A model generated the notes under the pieces. The model ran no database searches. It was not told the origin of the DNA and saw only the letters and a program-made list of their open reading frames with translations. Below are positions 33,959-42,360 of a stretch of DNA of 64,000 nucleotides, piece after piece. Numbering within the stretch: the first letter of the stretch is position 1; the number at the start of each line of letters is the position of its first letter. Source of the stretch: CAZOKZ01 sp964580585 (lineage in GTDB: Bacteria > Sumerlaeota > Sumerlaeia > SLMS01 > JAHLLQ01); NCBI GenBank assembly GCA_964580585.1, contig CAZOKZ010000018.1, positions 1 through 64,000 on the forward strand. The letters run 5' to 3'. Position numbers and translations under genes: made by a program.

Positions 33959-34972
33959 TCAGCGGTGGTTTTTCCGAGCGAGCACTTCCTCCACCGCGCG
34001 GCGAGCAATGTCAAATCGTTCGTCCCACGAACCGCGCACGCGCACCACGTTCAACCCGCGCGATTCCAGTTCCCATTCGCAACGGCGCATGAAGGCTTCG
34101 CGGTCTTTTGGATCGGGTTGGCAACGTTGCGGGTCGTCGATCCACTCGACATCAATGTCTGTGAGCAAATACACATCGTATTTGGGCGCGCGGCGGTTGG
34201 CTTCGTCACGCACCCATTGCGGGCAATCACCGAAGAGCACGTCGCTCCAGATGGTCGTCGTAATCAGGTTCGTGTCGCAGATCAAAACGCGGTTTGCCTG
34301 GCGTGCAAGGGCCTCTTCGCTGGCGATTTGACCGCGCGCGATGGGGTCGATGTCTTCGAGTGTTCCCACGCCGCGTTTTTCGTTCTGATCCAGAAAGCCG
34401 CGCGCGTATTCCGCCACCCAGTCCGTGCTGAAATGCCGCGCCAGATCGGCTGCCAGCGTTGTTTTTCCGGTCGATTCCGGCCCGAATACGCAAACGCGCC
34501 GCACAAAGTACGGACGCACGCATGCGGGCAACGCGTCCCAATGCAGCATCGGATTTTCGCGAATTGCCGTGCCGGAAACGGGCAGTTGATCGCGCGTGAC
34601 ATCGACGGGAATAAACGTTGAGCATAACTCGCGGGCCAACCGCATGCCGTATTTTTCCGATGCGAAGACGAAGTCCGGCCCGGTGGGGTAGAGGCGTCGT
34701 ATGGACTCGCGCCAAATGCGCCAGAACTCCGGGTGCTCGTGTGGTTCTTGTGGATTCGGATCGTCATTATGCAACACGCGTACGCCGGGGAACATCTCGC
34801 GCATCCACGCCACGCGTACGTCGCCGGGAATTTCGTAGAACTCGCGGCTGAGCACCATGACCGTCAGGTCATTCACATACGCGCGCGCAAAATCCACCAG
34901 CAACTGATGCCCCGCGTGCGGGGGCATGAACTTGCCGATGATGAGACCGGATTTTTTTAGCGGGACGGTCAC
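33959..34972 (-). CDS. NadR-like bifunctional NMN adenylyltransferase / ribosylnicotinamide kinase
   Basis: Predicted NAD-salvage enzyme of 337 residues. The N-terminal nucleotidyltransferase starts at once with GLIIGKFMPPHAGHQLLV (HxGH motif), and VDVTRDQLPVSGTAIRENP matches the ISGTxxR-type motif. The C-terminal P-loop kinase has VCVFGPESTGKTTLAADLA and LICDTNLITTTIWS. The helix-turn-helix repressor domain of enterobacterial NadR is absent. The GTG start at 34972 overlaps the gdpD stop (GTGA), so translation is coupled. An apparent longer open frame upstream is gdpD read out of frame. It ends the compact minus-strand gene series, 1 base from the convergent Kelch-type gene. Confidence 0.88.
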   Translation of the reverse strand: MTVPLKKSGLIIGKFMPPHAGHQLLVDFARAYVNDLTVMVLSREFYEIPGDVRVAWMREMFPGVRVLHNDDPNPQEPHEHPEFWRIWRESIRRLYPTGPDFVFASEKYGMRLARELCSTFIPVDVTRDQLPVSGTAIRENPMLHWDALPACVRPYFVRRVCVFGPESTGKTTLAADLARHFSTDWVAEYARGFLDQNEKRGVGTLEDIDPIARGQIASEEALARQANRVLICDTNLITTTIWSDVLFGDCPQWVRDEANRRAPKYDVYLLTDIDVEWIDDPQRCQPDPKDREAFMRRCEWELESRGLNVVRVRGSWDERFDIARRAVEEVLARKNHR

Positions 34973-35841
34973 TTGGCAAAACCTTCCAGCATCTTTTTCG
35001 GTTCGTTCGTCGTAATGCCTTCGACACCGAGGCGTGCGAGTTCTTTGGCGTCGGGGACGGAGTCCACCGTCCACACGACGAGGCGCAAGTTGGCGGTTTT
35101 CGCCGCGTCGGCCAGGTCCTTCGACACGCCGCGATAATCGAGGTCCAATCCACGCAAGCCCATGGCCTTGGCTGTTTCGACTGTGCGTGTTTCGATGGGG
35201 CGCGTCATGCCGGGCAACGCGCCCGGTTCCGCGTCGAGAATCCAATAAACGTCCACGTCGGGCAACGTGCGGCGCACGGTGTCGCACGCGCCGAGATCGA
35301 AGGAAATCACGGCGACGTTTTCGCGGTGATTCGTGGCATCGAGCACACGCGCCAGTTCATCGACGAGCCCCGAGCGGCTATCTTTGATTTCAATGTAAAG
35401 TCTCCGTCCCTCGGGCATCGCGGCGAGCACGTCGGCAAGCAGTGGAATGCGTTCACCCACGAATTTCGCGCCTTTCCAGCTTCCCGCATCAAGCGCGGCG
35501 AGTTCCGCGTACGTTGCATTGGAAACGTAAAGCTCTGTCCCCGTTGTGCGTTTGGTTGTGTCGTCGTGCAGGCAAACGATTTGCCCGTCGGCGGTCAGAT
35601 GCACATCGACTTCGGCGGCGGGCGCGCCGATTTCCCACGCGCGACTCACGGCGGCGAGCGTGTTTTCAGGCGCTTCGGCGGACGCGCCGCGATGAGCGAT
35701 GATTTCAATGCGCGACACGTCGATTCCTTTCAAACTGACCGGTCGATGACGCCATCCCCACCACGCGAGTAACGCCAAAACGAACGCGCCGAGAAGGAAC
35801 GCATCGCGCCGATGCCACAGTTGGGGACGGAGACGGTTCAT
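34969..35841 (-). CDS. Glycerophosphodiester phosphodiesterase, membrane-anchored
   Basis: GDPD-family phosphodiesterase of 290 residues that hydrolyses glycerophosphodiesters from lipid turnover. A single N-terminal membrane segment (AFLLGAFVLALLAWWGW) precedes the TIM barrel. Catalytic motifs are IIAHRGASAEAPENTLAA, EVDVHLTADGQIVCLHDD and YIEIKDSRSG, with the metal and acid-base residues His, Glu, Asp and His intact. The ATG at 35841 overlaps the preceding gene's stop as ATGA, and its own stop overlaps the next GTG. This chain of overlaps indicates strict translational coupling with the unknown paralogue pair and the NadR-like enzyme. Confidence 0.9.
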   Translation of the reverse strand: MNRLRPQLWHRRDAFLLGAFVLALLAWWGWRHRPVSLKGIDVSRIEIIAHRGASAEAPENTLAAVSRAWEIGAPAAEVDVHLTADGQIVCLHDDTTKRTTGTELYVSNATYAELAALDAGSWKGAKFVGERIPLLADVLAAMPEGRRLYIEIKDSRSGLVDELARVLDATNHRENVAVISFDLGACDTVRRTLPDVDVYWILDAEPGALPGMTRPIETRTVETAKAMGLRGLDLDYRGVSKDLADAAKTANLRLVVWTVDSVPDAKELARLGVEGITTNEPKKMLEGFAK

Positions 35842-36320
35842 GAAGCTGATTTGGACAAAGTGTATTCATGTTGCTGTAAATAACGAACGGGAAATGCGAA
35901 TGGATAGTTCAAGGTCTCGTGATAGTAGGGGATTTCAAGCAAGATTTCATTCGCCTCGTTTGTCCATTGGCTTGTGAGTATCATTGTAAGTTCAAATTGC
36001 TGTGCAGCTTTGTCGGTTAAATAAAAATTGAATTCTTTGCCGTCCACCGATTCAAATCCCTGACAATCTTTGAATGTATTCAGGATCATTTCGTCGATTT
36101 CGTCATCGTAACTATAATAATGAAATCCCCCGACTTCACCTTCTGCATTACGCAGAATATTGTAATCCATAAGCAATCCATGATATTGAAATGGTTGCTT
36201 GTTTGGACGTTTGATATATTCAATGTATTCATGTTCGCCACATGCGATGGCGAGCACTTTGAGTTGGCTACCATCACACTCGATGAAATAAGTAGTTTTT
36301 GTCGCAGACGCCGTTTCCAT
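35838..36320 (-). CDS. Hypothetical protein, paralogue of the upstream gene (copy B)
   Basis: Unrecognised 160-residue soluble protein. It shares with the preceding gene the core GGFHYYSYDD...ILNTFKDCQGF (copy A: GGFQFYTHDD...AAFKDCVGY). It also shares an Asn-Glu strand plus NYPFAFP ending (EILLEIPYYHE versus EVLVEISRLRT with TQPIDFP). The two are diverged duplicates of one unknown family. No signal peptide, membrane segment or catalytic motif is evident. It starts 3 bases after copy A's stop and overlaps gdpD by ATGA. The lower GC of this copy relative to neighbours is noticeable by eye (many AAT, TAT and TTG codons). Confidence 0.65.
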   Translation of the reverse strand: METASATKTTYFIECDGSQLKVLAIACGEHEYIEYIKRPNKQPFQYHGLLMDYNILRNAEGEVGGFHYYSYDDEIDEMILNTFKDCQGFESVDGKEFNFYLTDKAAQQFELTMILTSQWTNEANEILLEIPYYHETLNYPFAFPVRYLQQHEYTLSKSAS

Positions 36321-36323
36321 ATT

Positions 36324-36860
36324 TTACCTTCCTCCAAACAACCGTGCCCAGAGCGATTTTTTCGCGCGGGGGGACGGAGACGTTTGGTCGGAAACCGCGT
36401 CGGGTACTTTCTTTGTGGACTTCAACTCACTGCTCGACATGGAAATCGTGGGAAAGTCAATGGGCTGCGTGAAATTCGTACGCAACCGGCTGATTTCTAC
36501 GAGTACTTCGCCGGACGAATTAATCCAATAACGCGACTTGCGTTGTTTACCGTACGGACTCAGATCATCATCCGTCCCCAGGTAAAAATAATGCCGGTGT
36601 TTCTGCGCGATATAGCCCACGCAATCTTTGAATGCGGCGGTGATTTGGCGATCGCTCATGTCGTCGTGCGTATAAAATTGAAACCCGCCGATTTCGTGTT
36701 GCGCGTTCAGCAGCGGCACGAAGTCCACCGTGAAATCCGCTTCGCGAAACGCTGCATGGCCGGAGCGAGCGATTTCGTTCCAGCGATCGTTTTCGCTGTG
36801 CTCGGCGCGCAACGCCACGAGCAGGTTGCCTTGCCGCGCGATGAAAATGGATTCCGCCAT
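36324..36860 (-). CDS. Hypothetical protein, paralogue pair member (copy A)
   Basis: Unrecognised 178-residue protein related to the next gene through the GGFQFYTHDD...FKDCVGY core and the EVLVEISRLRT...PIDFP segment. It begins IFIARQGNLLVALRAEH, matching YFIECDGSQLKVLAIACGEH in copy B. Unlike copy B it ends in a basic, low-complexity tail (TSPSPRAKKSLWARLFGGR). Part of that tail (SPSP) is encoded by a copy of the repeated GGGACGGAG word. It starts 21 bases after lipA's stop. No function can be given; the conserved Asp-Asp and Phe-Lys-Asp-Cys residues are the best leads. Confidence 0.65.
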   Translation of the reverse strand: MAESIFIARQGNLLVALRAEHSENDRWNEIARSGHAAFREADFTVDFVPLLNAQHEIGGFQFYTHDDMSDRQITAAFKDCVGYIAQKHRHYFYLGTDDDLSPYGKQRKSRYWINSSGEVLVEISRLRTNFTQPIDFPTISMSSSELKSTKKVPDAVSDQTSPSPRAKKSLWARLFGGR

Positions 36861-36881
36861 GGGGACGCCTCCGTGCGCGGG

Positions 36882-37832
36882 TCAGGTCATCACGCCGTCG
36901 CTTTGTTCTTCGGCGTGATAGGACGAGCGCACCATTGGCCCGGATTCCACGTGCCCGATGCCCATCGCTTCGCCTTCGCGTTTCAGCATGGCGAATTCGT
37001 CTGGGTGAACGAAGCGTTGGATCGGTAAATGTTTCGGCGTTGGGCGCAGGTATTGTCCGATCGTGAAAATATCGCAGCCAATCGCCACGAGGTCCGCCAT
37101 GATTTCGCGCACTTCGTCCAGGTGTTCGCCGAGGCCGACCATGATGCCGGTTTTCGTTTTCAGCCCGGCGGCTTTCGCGCGTTCCAGCACACGCAGCGAA
37201 CGCGCATAGACAGCCTGTGGGCGCACGGTCGAATAAAGGCGCGGCACCGTTTCCAGATTGTGGTTCAAAATTTCGGGTCGCGCGGCAAACACCATGTCGA
37301 GCGCTTCGGCGTTGCCCATGAAATCGGGAATCAGGACCTCGATGCGGCAGCCGGGTGTTCTATCGCGCACGGCAATGATCGTATCGGCGAAGACGGCGGC
37401 GCCGCCATCCCGCAACTCGTCGCGGTTGACCGACGTGATGACCGCGTGGCGCAGCTTCATCGCGCGCACGGAATCGGCCACCCGGCGCGGTTCGTCCAGA
37501 TCGAGTTCGGGCGGACGGCCCGTCTTGACCGCACAAAATCCACACGACCGCGTGCACGTGTCGCCCAAAATCATAAACGTGGCCGTGCCGCGCGTCCAGC
37601 ATTCGCCCAAATTCGGGCACTGGGCTTCCTCGCACACGGTGTGCAGGCGCTTGTCGTCAACCAGACTGCGGATGTGATCGTACCCGCCGCCCGCGGCCAC
37701 GCGACCCTTGATCCAAATGGGCAAACGGCGCCCGGTGGCTTTGAGCTGCTCGGGCGTGACGCTGCCTGGGTGGTATCCGGCGGGATTTTCCGGCGCGGGG
37801 GGCGTTGGTTTCGGATCGTAAATAACGGCCAC
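36882..37832 (-). CDS. lipA: Lipoyl synthase
   Basis: Radical SAM enzyme that inserts two sulfurs into octanoyl groups to make lipoate on 2-oxoacid dehydrogenases and GcvH. It is 316 residues from the GTG at 37832, which follows AAGGAC by 7 bases; a longer frame from 37928 has a poor start. Both clusters are present: CEEAQCPNLGEC (auxiliary 4Fe-4S) and CTRSCGFC (radical SAM cluster). Other signatures are TFMILGDTCTR, VDDKRLHTVC, TSVNRDELRDGG, NHNLETVPRLY and FTIGQYLRPTPKHLP. The C-terminal RSSYHAEE supplies the essential Ser. No lipB or gcv genes adjoin it. Confidence 0.96.
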   Translation of the reverse strand: MAVIYDPKPTPPAPENPAGYHPGSVTPEQLKATGRRLPIWIKGRVAAGGGYDHIRSLVDDKRLHTVCEEAQCPNLGECWTRGTATFMILGDTCTRSCGFCAVKTGRPPELDLDEPRRVADSVRAMKLRHAVITSVNRDELRDGGAAVFADTIIAVRDRTPGCRIEVLIPDFMGNAEALDMVFAARPEILNHNLETVPRLYSTVRPQAVYARSLRVLERAKAAGLKTKTGIMVGLGEHLDEVREIMADLVAIGCDIFTIGQYLRPTPKHLPIQRFVHPDEFAMLKREGEAMGIGHVESGPMVRSSYHAEEQSDGVMT

Positions 37833-38028
37833 GGCGAAGTCCTTGCGAAAATTACCCGTCGGTGAGCGGGACGCGCCCCGCCATTCAACGGCGGTCGGAG
37901 TATGGGGAGCAAGGGGTGGGCCAAGCAAGCGGGAATACGGGCGGGGGCTGTAAACGACGCGTCACGTTTTATTTCACGTCAAAGAGAACCGCAAAGTCGC
38001 GAAGTCGCGAAGGAACGCAAAGAAAATA

Positions 38029-38382
38029 TTATTGATCCAAATACCCCGCCAGCACCTCCTCCGTCCCCGCGATGATCAAATCCACCAATTCCGGGTCCAT
38101 GAATTCGTAATCGTCGTCGATGTCGAGCACTTCGGTGGGCGGCAGTTGCGCGTGGGAAAACATTTCGCGCAGGCGCCGGGCGTGGGCGTATTCCATGCAG
38201 ATGACGACGTTGGCCCAGGCGAGGTCTTTCTCGCTGACGTGGCGGCGAGCTTGTTGAGAAACGCCCGCCGAGCGCACAATCAACCGTTCGTCGTTGGCGT
38301 AAAGTTGCTCGGCGGTGGGGCTGCGCCATTGATTTCGCGCGCAAATGAACAGGACACGAAGTTGCTGCATTCGCTCGTTCAT
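38029..38382 (-). CDS. Low-molecular-weight protein tyrosine phosphatase-like protein
   Basis: Short (~117 residues) member of the LMW-PTP superfamily. The P-loop is VLFICARNQWRSPTAEQLY, which fits Cys-X5-Arg-Ser, and the acid loop could be VLDIDDDYEFMDPELVD. AWANVVICMEYAHARRLRE matches the family. It is shorter than canonical 150-residue enzymes, like a set of compact bacterial homologues. The ATG at 38382 overlaps the stop of the upstream esterase (ATGA); ATG 38370 is an alternative. A copy of GGGACGGAG (sense strand) lies near its 3' end. Phosphatase activity is likely; substrate unknown. Confidence 0.8.
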   Translation of the reverse strand: MNERMQQLRVLFICARNQWRSPTAEQLYANDERLIVRSAGVSQQARRHVSEKDLAWANVVICMEYAHARRLREMFSHAQLPPTEVLDIDDDYEFMDPELVDLIIAGTEEVLAGYLDQ

Positions 38383-39473
38383 CCTTTGCCAAATAAAAAT
38401 CGCATGGGCACGTCGAGCCGCGTGCGCCAAGCGGTTTCGCTGTGGTCGGCGCCGTCAAACACGCGCGTCATGAAATCCACGCCCTCGCGCCACCCCCATT
38501 CGCGCAGCAGCGCATCCACGCGATCTTGGTGCGGACCGTAAATAGCATCGTGTTTGGGGCCGACAGTGCCACGGTCCAAGTACAGCTTCACCTCGCGCGG
38601 ATAGGGGCCGGACGCTTCGAAATCCGCCGAACCGCGTCCATCTTCCCAAATCCAATGGGTTGAAAGGCAACCGGCGCGGCTGAACACATGGGGATAAAAT
38701 CGTCCGGCGGCGCAGGAAATCAATCCGCCCATCGACGAGCCCATGATGGCGGTGCTCTCGCGATCCGGGCGCGTGCGATAACGCGCGTCGATCAGGGGTT
38801 TGAGTTCCTCAACAAGAAAGCGCAGATAATTCGGCCCGCGTCGCCACGGCGTGTATTCGGGATAACGCTGGTCGGTGCTGAACGCGCCCACAACGATCAT
38901 GGGTTCGATTTCGCCCGCCGCGATCATCCGCGCCAGGCATTCATCCACGCCCCAATCCACGCCAAAGGTGCTCATGCGCGGGTCGAAAATATTTTGTCCA
39001 TCGTGCATATAAAGCACCGGCAAACGCGCGTCCGATTCGTCGTAACCCGGCGGCAACCACACGAGCACGTGGCGCGGTTCGATGGGCTCGCGGCTTTCGA
39101 CCGATCGCAGCAGTTCGAGCCGCCCGACGATGCCCGCTTGATCGAGCGTTGCCATCAATTCGTCGATGCCAGCTTTGAATTTCGGAATCGCATGATCGAT
39201 GCGGGTGTTCTGGGTGATGGTTGCGCAAAGGTTTTCCGCGATGTTGCCGTTTTCGTCGAGCGCTTCCTGGCTCCAGGCGCCGAGCGTGAATTTCATTTCG
39301 AGCGCAAAGCCGTGAGGGACGGAGAAGGTAGCAAGCCGCGTCGGGCCGTTGCCTTTCAACGCCATCAAGCGCGGATTCCACTGCCCCCAAATGTCGAGGT
39401 TGCCGGTCACGTAAACGGTGTCGGTGCCTTCGGGGACGGAGACGATAATTTCGACGGTATGTATGTCTGACAT
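38379..39473 (-). CDS. Cytoplasmic CBM20-like/esterase fusion protein
   Basis: Alpha/beta hydrolase of 364 residues with an N-terminal starch-binding-type module and no signal peptide. Residues ~5-100 match the CBM20 pattern (VYVTGNLDIWGQWNPRLMAL, then LEMKFTLGAWSQEA). The hydrolase has LPVLYMHDGQNIFDP, nucleophile GSSMGG, acid region YLDRGT and FDGADHSETAW (His). It is clearly related to the lipoprotein at 39.8-41.1 kb and more distantly to the esterase at 25.7 kb. Because it stays in the cytoplasm, its substrate may be intracellular, such as acylated glycogen or imported dextrins, but that is inference. Its stop overlaps the LMW-PTP start. Confidence 0.85.
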   Translation of the reverse strand: MSDIHTVEIIVSVPEGTDTVYVTGNLDIWGQWNPRLMALKGNGPTRLATFSVPHGFALEMKFTLGAWSQEALDENGNIAENLCATITQNTRIDHAIPKFKAGIDELMATLDQAGIVGRLELLRSVESREPIEPRHVLVWLPPGYDESDARLPVLYMHDGQNIFDPRMSTFGVDWGVDECLARMIAAGEIEPMIVVGAFSTDQRYPEYTPWRRGPNYLRFLVEELKPLIDARYRTRPDRESTAIMGSSMGGLISCAAGRFYPHVFSRAGCLSTHWIWEDGRGSADFEASGPYPREVKLYLDRGTVGPKHDAIYGPHQDRVDALLREWGWREGVDFMTRVFDGADHSETAWRTRLDVPMRFLFGKG

Positions 39474-39592
39474 GAGGATATTGATAGTTCCTAGGAATGA
39501 TGGTGTGATTTTGACTATTCACTGGAAGAAGGCAAGGCGATAGGAGGACTTGCCTGAACACGAATTTCCTGGGAACGCCACTTTGGAAGGGA

Positions 39593-39660
39593 GGACAGGC
39601 ATCCTGCCTGTCCCAAGCATGTTTCATGAAACGGGCGAGACGCCCGTTCTTCTTTTCTGT
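39593..39660. repeat. Composite intergenic palindromic repeats
   Basis: Two hairpins lie between the two esterase genes: GGACAGGC-ATCCT-GCCTGTCC (39593-39613) and ACGGGCG-AGA-CGCCCGT (39631-39647), the latter followed by a T-rich tract on the plus strand. GTTTCATGAAAC joins them. They resemble REP-like GC palindromes and not a gene; the whole 286-base gap shows no gene. Confidence 0.65.
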
Positions 39661-39759
39661 CGCGTCTTTTTTTTGTCAGATGGGCTCAAGGCAAAAGAAA
39701 TCCCCGGCGTTGCGCAGGAACAACACCGGGGACGGTCGAACAGGAGGCGGGAAAATTTG

Positions 39760-41067
39760 TTACTCGGTGCTTTCCATGCCGAACAAAAACTTCATGGGAA
39801 TGTGCAGGCGTTCGCGCCACCATTGTTCGCCGTGGATGCCGCCTTCTTCGACGTAGAACATGTATTGCTTGCCGTTTTCCCATCCCCACGAATCGAGCAG
39901 GCGCAGCAATTCGCGGTGGGGAGCGATGTAGTCTTCTTCGGTACGATTGAGCTCCCACAAGATGTCTTCATCCGTGCCATAGTCGAAGTAGAACTTCACG
40001 TTATCGGGCAACGGACCATCGGCGGCGAGGTCGAGTAAAATTTGTTCACCGACCATATCGCCGAATTCGTCTTCGATGTGTCCCGGACGCAGGTACGAGG
40101 ATAAACAACCTGCCTTACTGAACACATCCGGGTGTTTCCATCCGATATAGAGCGAGATCAATCCACCGAGCGACGACCCCATGACGCCGGTATTTTCGCG
40201 GTCGGGCAATGTGCGATACGTCGCGTCGATCATCGGCTTCAGTTCCTCGACGAGGAACTTCGCGTACTGATCGCCTTTGCGGAACGGCACGTAATCTTCG
40301 CGCCGTTCGTCCGTGTTGAAAACGCCCACCACGATCATCGGGGGGATGATTTCGTCCTGGATCATGCTGACGATGGTTTCGTCGATGCCCCAATCGACCC
40401 CGTCGTGGCTCATGCGCGGGTCGATGATGTTCTGTCCGTCGTGCATGTAAAGCACCGGGAAACGCTGGTTGCCGCTGAGACGATAGCCCGGTGGCAGCCA
40501 CACGAGCACGTGGCGCGGCAGGATATCGTATTTTTCCGACGCCACGTCGCGATACACGTCGAGCGAACCGACGATGCCCGCTTCTTCCAGTGTCGCGAAA
40601 CAATGTTCCACGCTGACGCGGAACTGCGGCACGACCAAGTGCGTCGTTACGTCGTCATCCACTTGAACGGTATAGTTGGGAATCGTGGTGTAATCGGCGT
40701 TGATGGCTTCTTCGGCCCAGGAACCGAGCGTGAACTTGAACTCGACTTCAGTGCCCGCTTCAACACTCAACATGGCCTCGCGCGTCGTGCCGGTGCCTTC
40801 CATGGCGAAATGATTCGGTATCCAGGGACCCAGTTCATCCAGGCTGCCGGGCAGATACACCGTGCCCGTGTCTTCGGGAACGTCCACCAGGATGTGCAGC
40901 GTTTTTTGTTCGGGTTGAGCGGCGGTTTCTTCGGTTTGAATCGCCGGTTGCGCAACAGCGATTTCTTCGACTGCCGTTTCCGACTGGAAAAGCGAACAAC
41001 TGGAAATGAATAAACAGGTTACGAGCGCCGCCAGAATTTCAAGGCAGCTCCTCATCGCGTACTTCAT
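39760..41067 (-). CDS. CBM20-like/esterase fusion lipoprotein
   Basis: Extracytoplasmic counterpart of the neighbouring esterase, 435 residues. The signal sequence ends in a lipobox (LFISSC), so it is predicted to be lipidated. A ~30-residue Ala/Glu/Gln linker follows, then a CBM20-like module (TVYLPGSLDELGPWIPNHFAM, EFKFTLGSWAEEAINAD). The hydrolase carries FPVLYMHDGQNIIDP, GSSLGGLISLY (nucleophile Ser), YFDYGTDED (acid) and EEGGIHGEQWW (His). PRHVLVWLPPGY is identical in both paralogues. The pair suggests one enzyme on each side of the inner membrane for the same acylated sugar or glucan substrate; this is inference. Confidence 0.87.
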   Translation of the reverse strand: MKYAMRSCLEILAALVTCLFISSCSLFQSETAVEEIAVAQPAIQTEETAAQPEQKTLHILVDVPEDTGTVYLPGSLDELGPWIPNHFAMEGTGTTREAMLSVEAGTEVEFKFTLGSWAEEAINADYTTIPNYTVQVDDDVTTHLVVPQFRVSVEHCFATLEEAGIVGSLDVYRDVASEKYDILPRHVLVWLPPGYRLSGNQRFPVLYMHDGQNIIDPRMSHDGVDWGIDETIVSMIQDEIIPPMIVVGVFNTDERREDYVPFRKGDQYAKFLVEELKPMIDATYRTLPDRENTGVMGSSLGGLISLYIGWKHPDVFSKAGCLSSYLRPGHIEDEFGDMVGEQILLDLAADGPLPDNVKFYFDYGTDEDILWELNRTEEDYIAPHRELLRLLDSWGWENGKQYMFYVEEGGIHGEQWWRERLHIPMKFLFGMESTE

Positions 41068-41146
41068 CGATATTCCTCCCGCTATGTGGTGAATGCGCGA
41101 TGGAATCGGAGCGTTCCGAAGAACGCAAGGGGAATCGATAAATATG

Positions 41147-42115
41147 CTAACAGTTGTCCGGTTTTGTCAAGACCAGCGCATACCGCACATAGCATCCCGG
41201 ATCGGTGGCGCGGAAGTTTTCAATGGCGAGAATTTCCATTTCGAGCGTTCCGCGTGCGTTCCAAACGCGTTCGACCAAATGCGGCACGTCGTAGAATCGG
41301 CCATGGCGGTTTTGGTACCAGCGAAACGCGTGAATGCGCATGTCGGGTTCAAACGCCACGCCCGCTGGGACGGAAATCGACGGGTCGGTCAGGCAGCAAT
41401 AATCCTGGCACAGATACAGCGGCAAAATCGCACATCGTCCGCCGGGTTTTAGAACTCGCCCGGCCTCTCGGATGAAGCCCGTATCGCTCGGCCCTTCGAA
41501 ATGTTCAAACGAACAATGTAACGCCATGGCGTCGGCGAACGCATCGGGGATAGGCAGCGCCGCTGCGTCGCCGCCGATCTGGCGACCATGCAATCCGGCG
41601 GGAAAATCGAGGTCCTGTTGATAGGCTTCGATACCATACAAACGTTCGTAAATTTCCGATGCGGTCGGAGACTGACACGCAATATCGATGTAACGCTGGC
41701 CGGGTTGCAAATCGAGCAATCGCACGGCGATATAATGTTCGAGAGATTTTTCCGCCAGATTCTGTCGATAATAATCCGGGTGGCGACCATCGTAATCGGC
41801 GCGCTGCATCCAGGCGCGGTAGTCGTCCACATCGATTTCATACGGGCGAAAGGGAATCGGGGACGCTTCGAGAGCGGCGCGGATGCCAGTCTCGTCGAGA
41901 ACAATATCGTCGAGCGTTTTTGGCTCGCGCAACTGGCGGTACGTTTTCATCCAAGGATCGCGGAAACGCTCGAATAACACGGGGTGAGGACTGCCTTTCA
42001 ACGATGAAATGAAACCTGACGATAATCGTGGAACCAGTCGGGGAGCAAGGGAGTTGGCATGAAATTCTGCGTTCCGAAGTATGGAGAAAAGTGCGAACTT
42101 TTCAGGTAAACGCAT
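41147..42115 (-). CDS. SAM-dependent methyltransferase-like protein
   Basis: Predicted class I methyltransferase of 322 residues. The SAM-binding region is RYIDIACQSPTASEIYERLYG, with Ala-Cys instead of the usual Gly-Gly run. QIGGDAAALPIPDAFADAMALHCSFEHFEG is a good motif II/III region, and GRVLKPGGRCAILPLYLC completes the core. The C-terminal ~90 residues, with WYQNRHGRFYDVPHLVERV, are less typical. The first ~55 residues before MKTYRQLREP may not be translated; ATG 41950 is the alternative start, though neither has a strong ribosome site. Substrate unknown; it might modify lipids, sugars or small molecules. Confidence 0.75.
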   Translation of the reverse strand: MRLPEKFALFSILRNAEFHANSLAPRLVPRLSSGFISSLKGSPHPVLFERFRDPWMKTYRQLREPKTLDDIVLDETGIRAALEASPIPFRPYEIDVDDYRAWMQRADYDGRHPDYYRQNLAEKSLEHYIAVRLLDLQPGQRYIDIACQSPTASEIYERLYGIEAYQQDLDFPAGLHGRQIGGDAAALPIPDAFADAMALHCSFEHFEGPSDTGFIREAGRVLKPGGRCAILPLYLCQDYCCLTDPSISVPAGVAFEPDMRIHAFRWYQNRHGRFYDVPHLVERVWNARGTLEMEILAIENFRATDPGCYVRYALVLTKPDNC

Positions 42116-42360
42116 CTACTTGGGTTTGACCGCTAGTTTTCAGAGAAGGGTAAAATTTCACTACAAGGACCTCCCCGGATGCGTTCTGATTCGCCCCGAA
42201 ATGGGAGACGACGGATTCTCCCTCCTCGTTTTCCTATGGGATTTTGGGCCACTGGCCTTGACGTCCATGGTTGGGCGAGGTGCAATTTCACCCTTTGTAA
42301 GCTTCAACATCCCGAAAATACTTCTCGGACGCTGATGCCCCCTTTCGGAGATTGAATATA
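42116..42360. other. Intergenic region, divergent, no clear feature
   Basis: This region separates the methyltransferase and the DinB-like gene and should hold both promoters. A frame of 84 codons on the plus strand (42081-42335) lacks a ribosome site and recognisable motifs, so it is not called. GGAG at 42347 serves the DinB-like gene. Confidence 0.35.

Noticed and set aside
34973..35287. N-terminal extension of the NadR-like frame into gdpD
   Set aside because: It is gdpD read in another frame; the GTG at 34972 directly precedes the HxGH domain and overlaps the gdpD stop.
42081..42335. 84-codon frame between the methyltransferase and DinB-like genes
   Set aside because: It overlaps the methyltransferase 5' end and has no ribosome site or recognisable motif.
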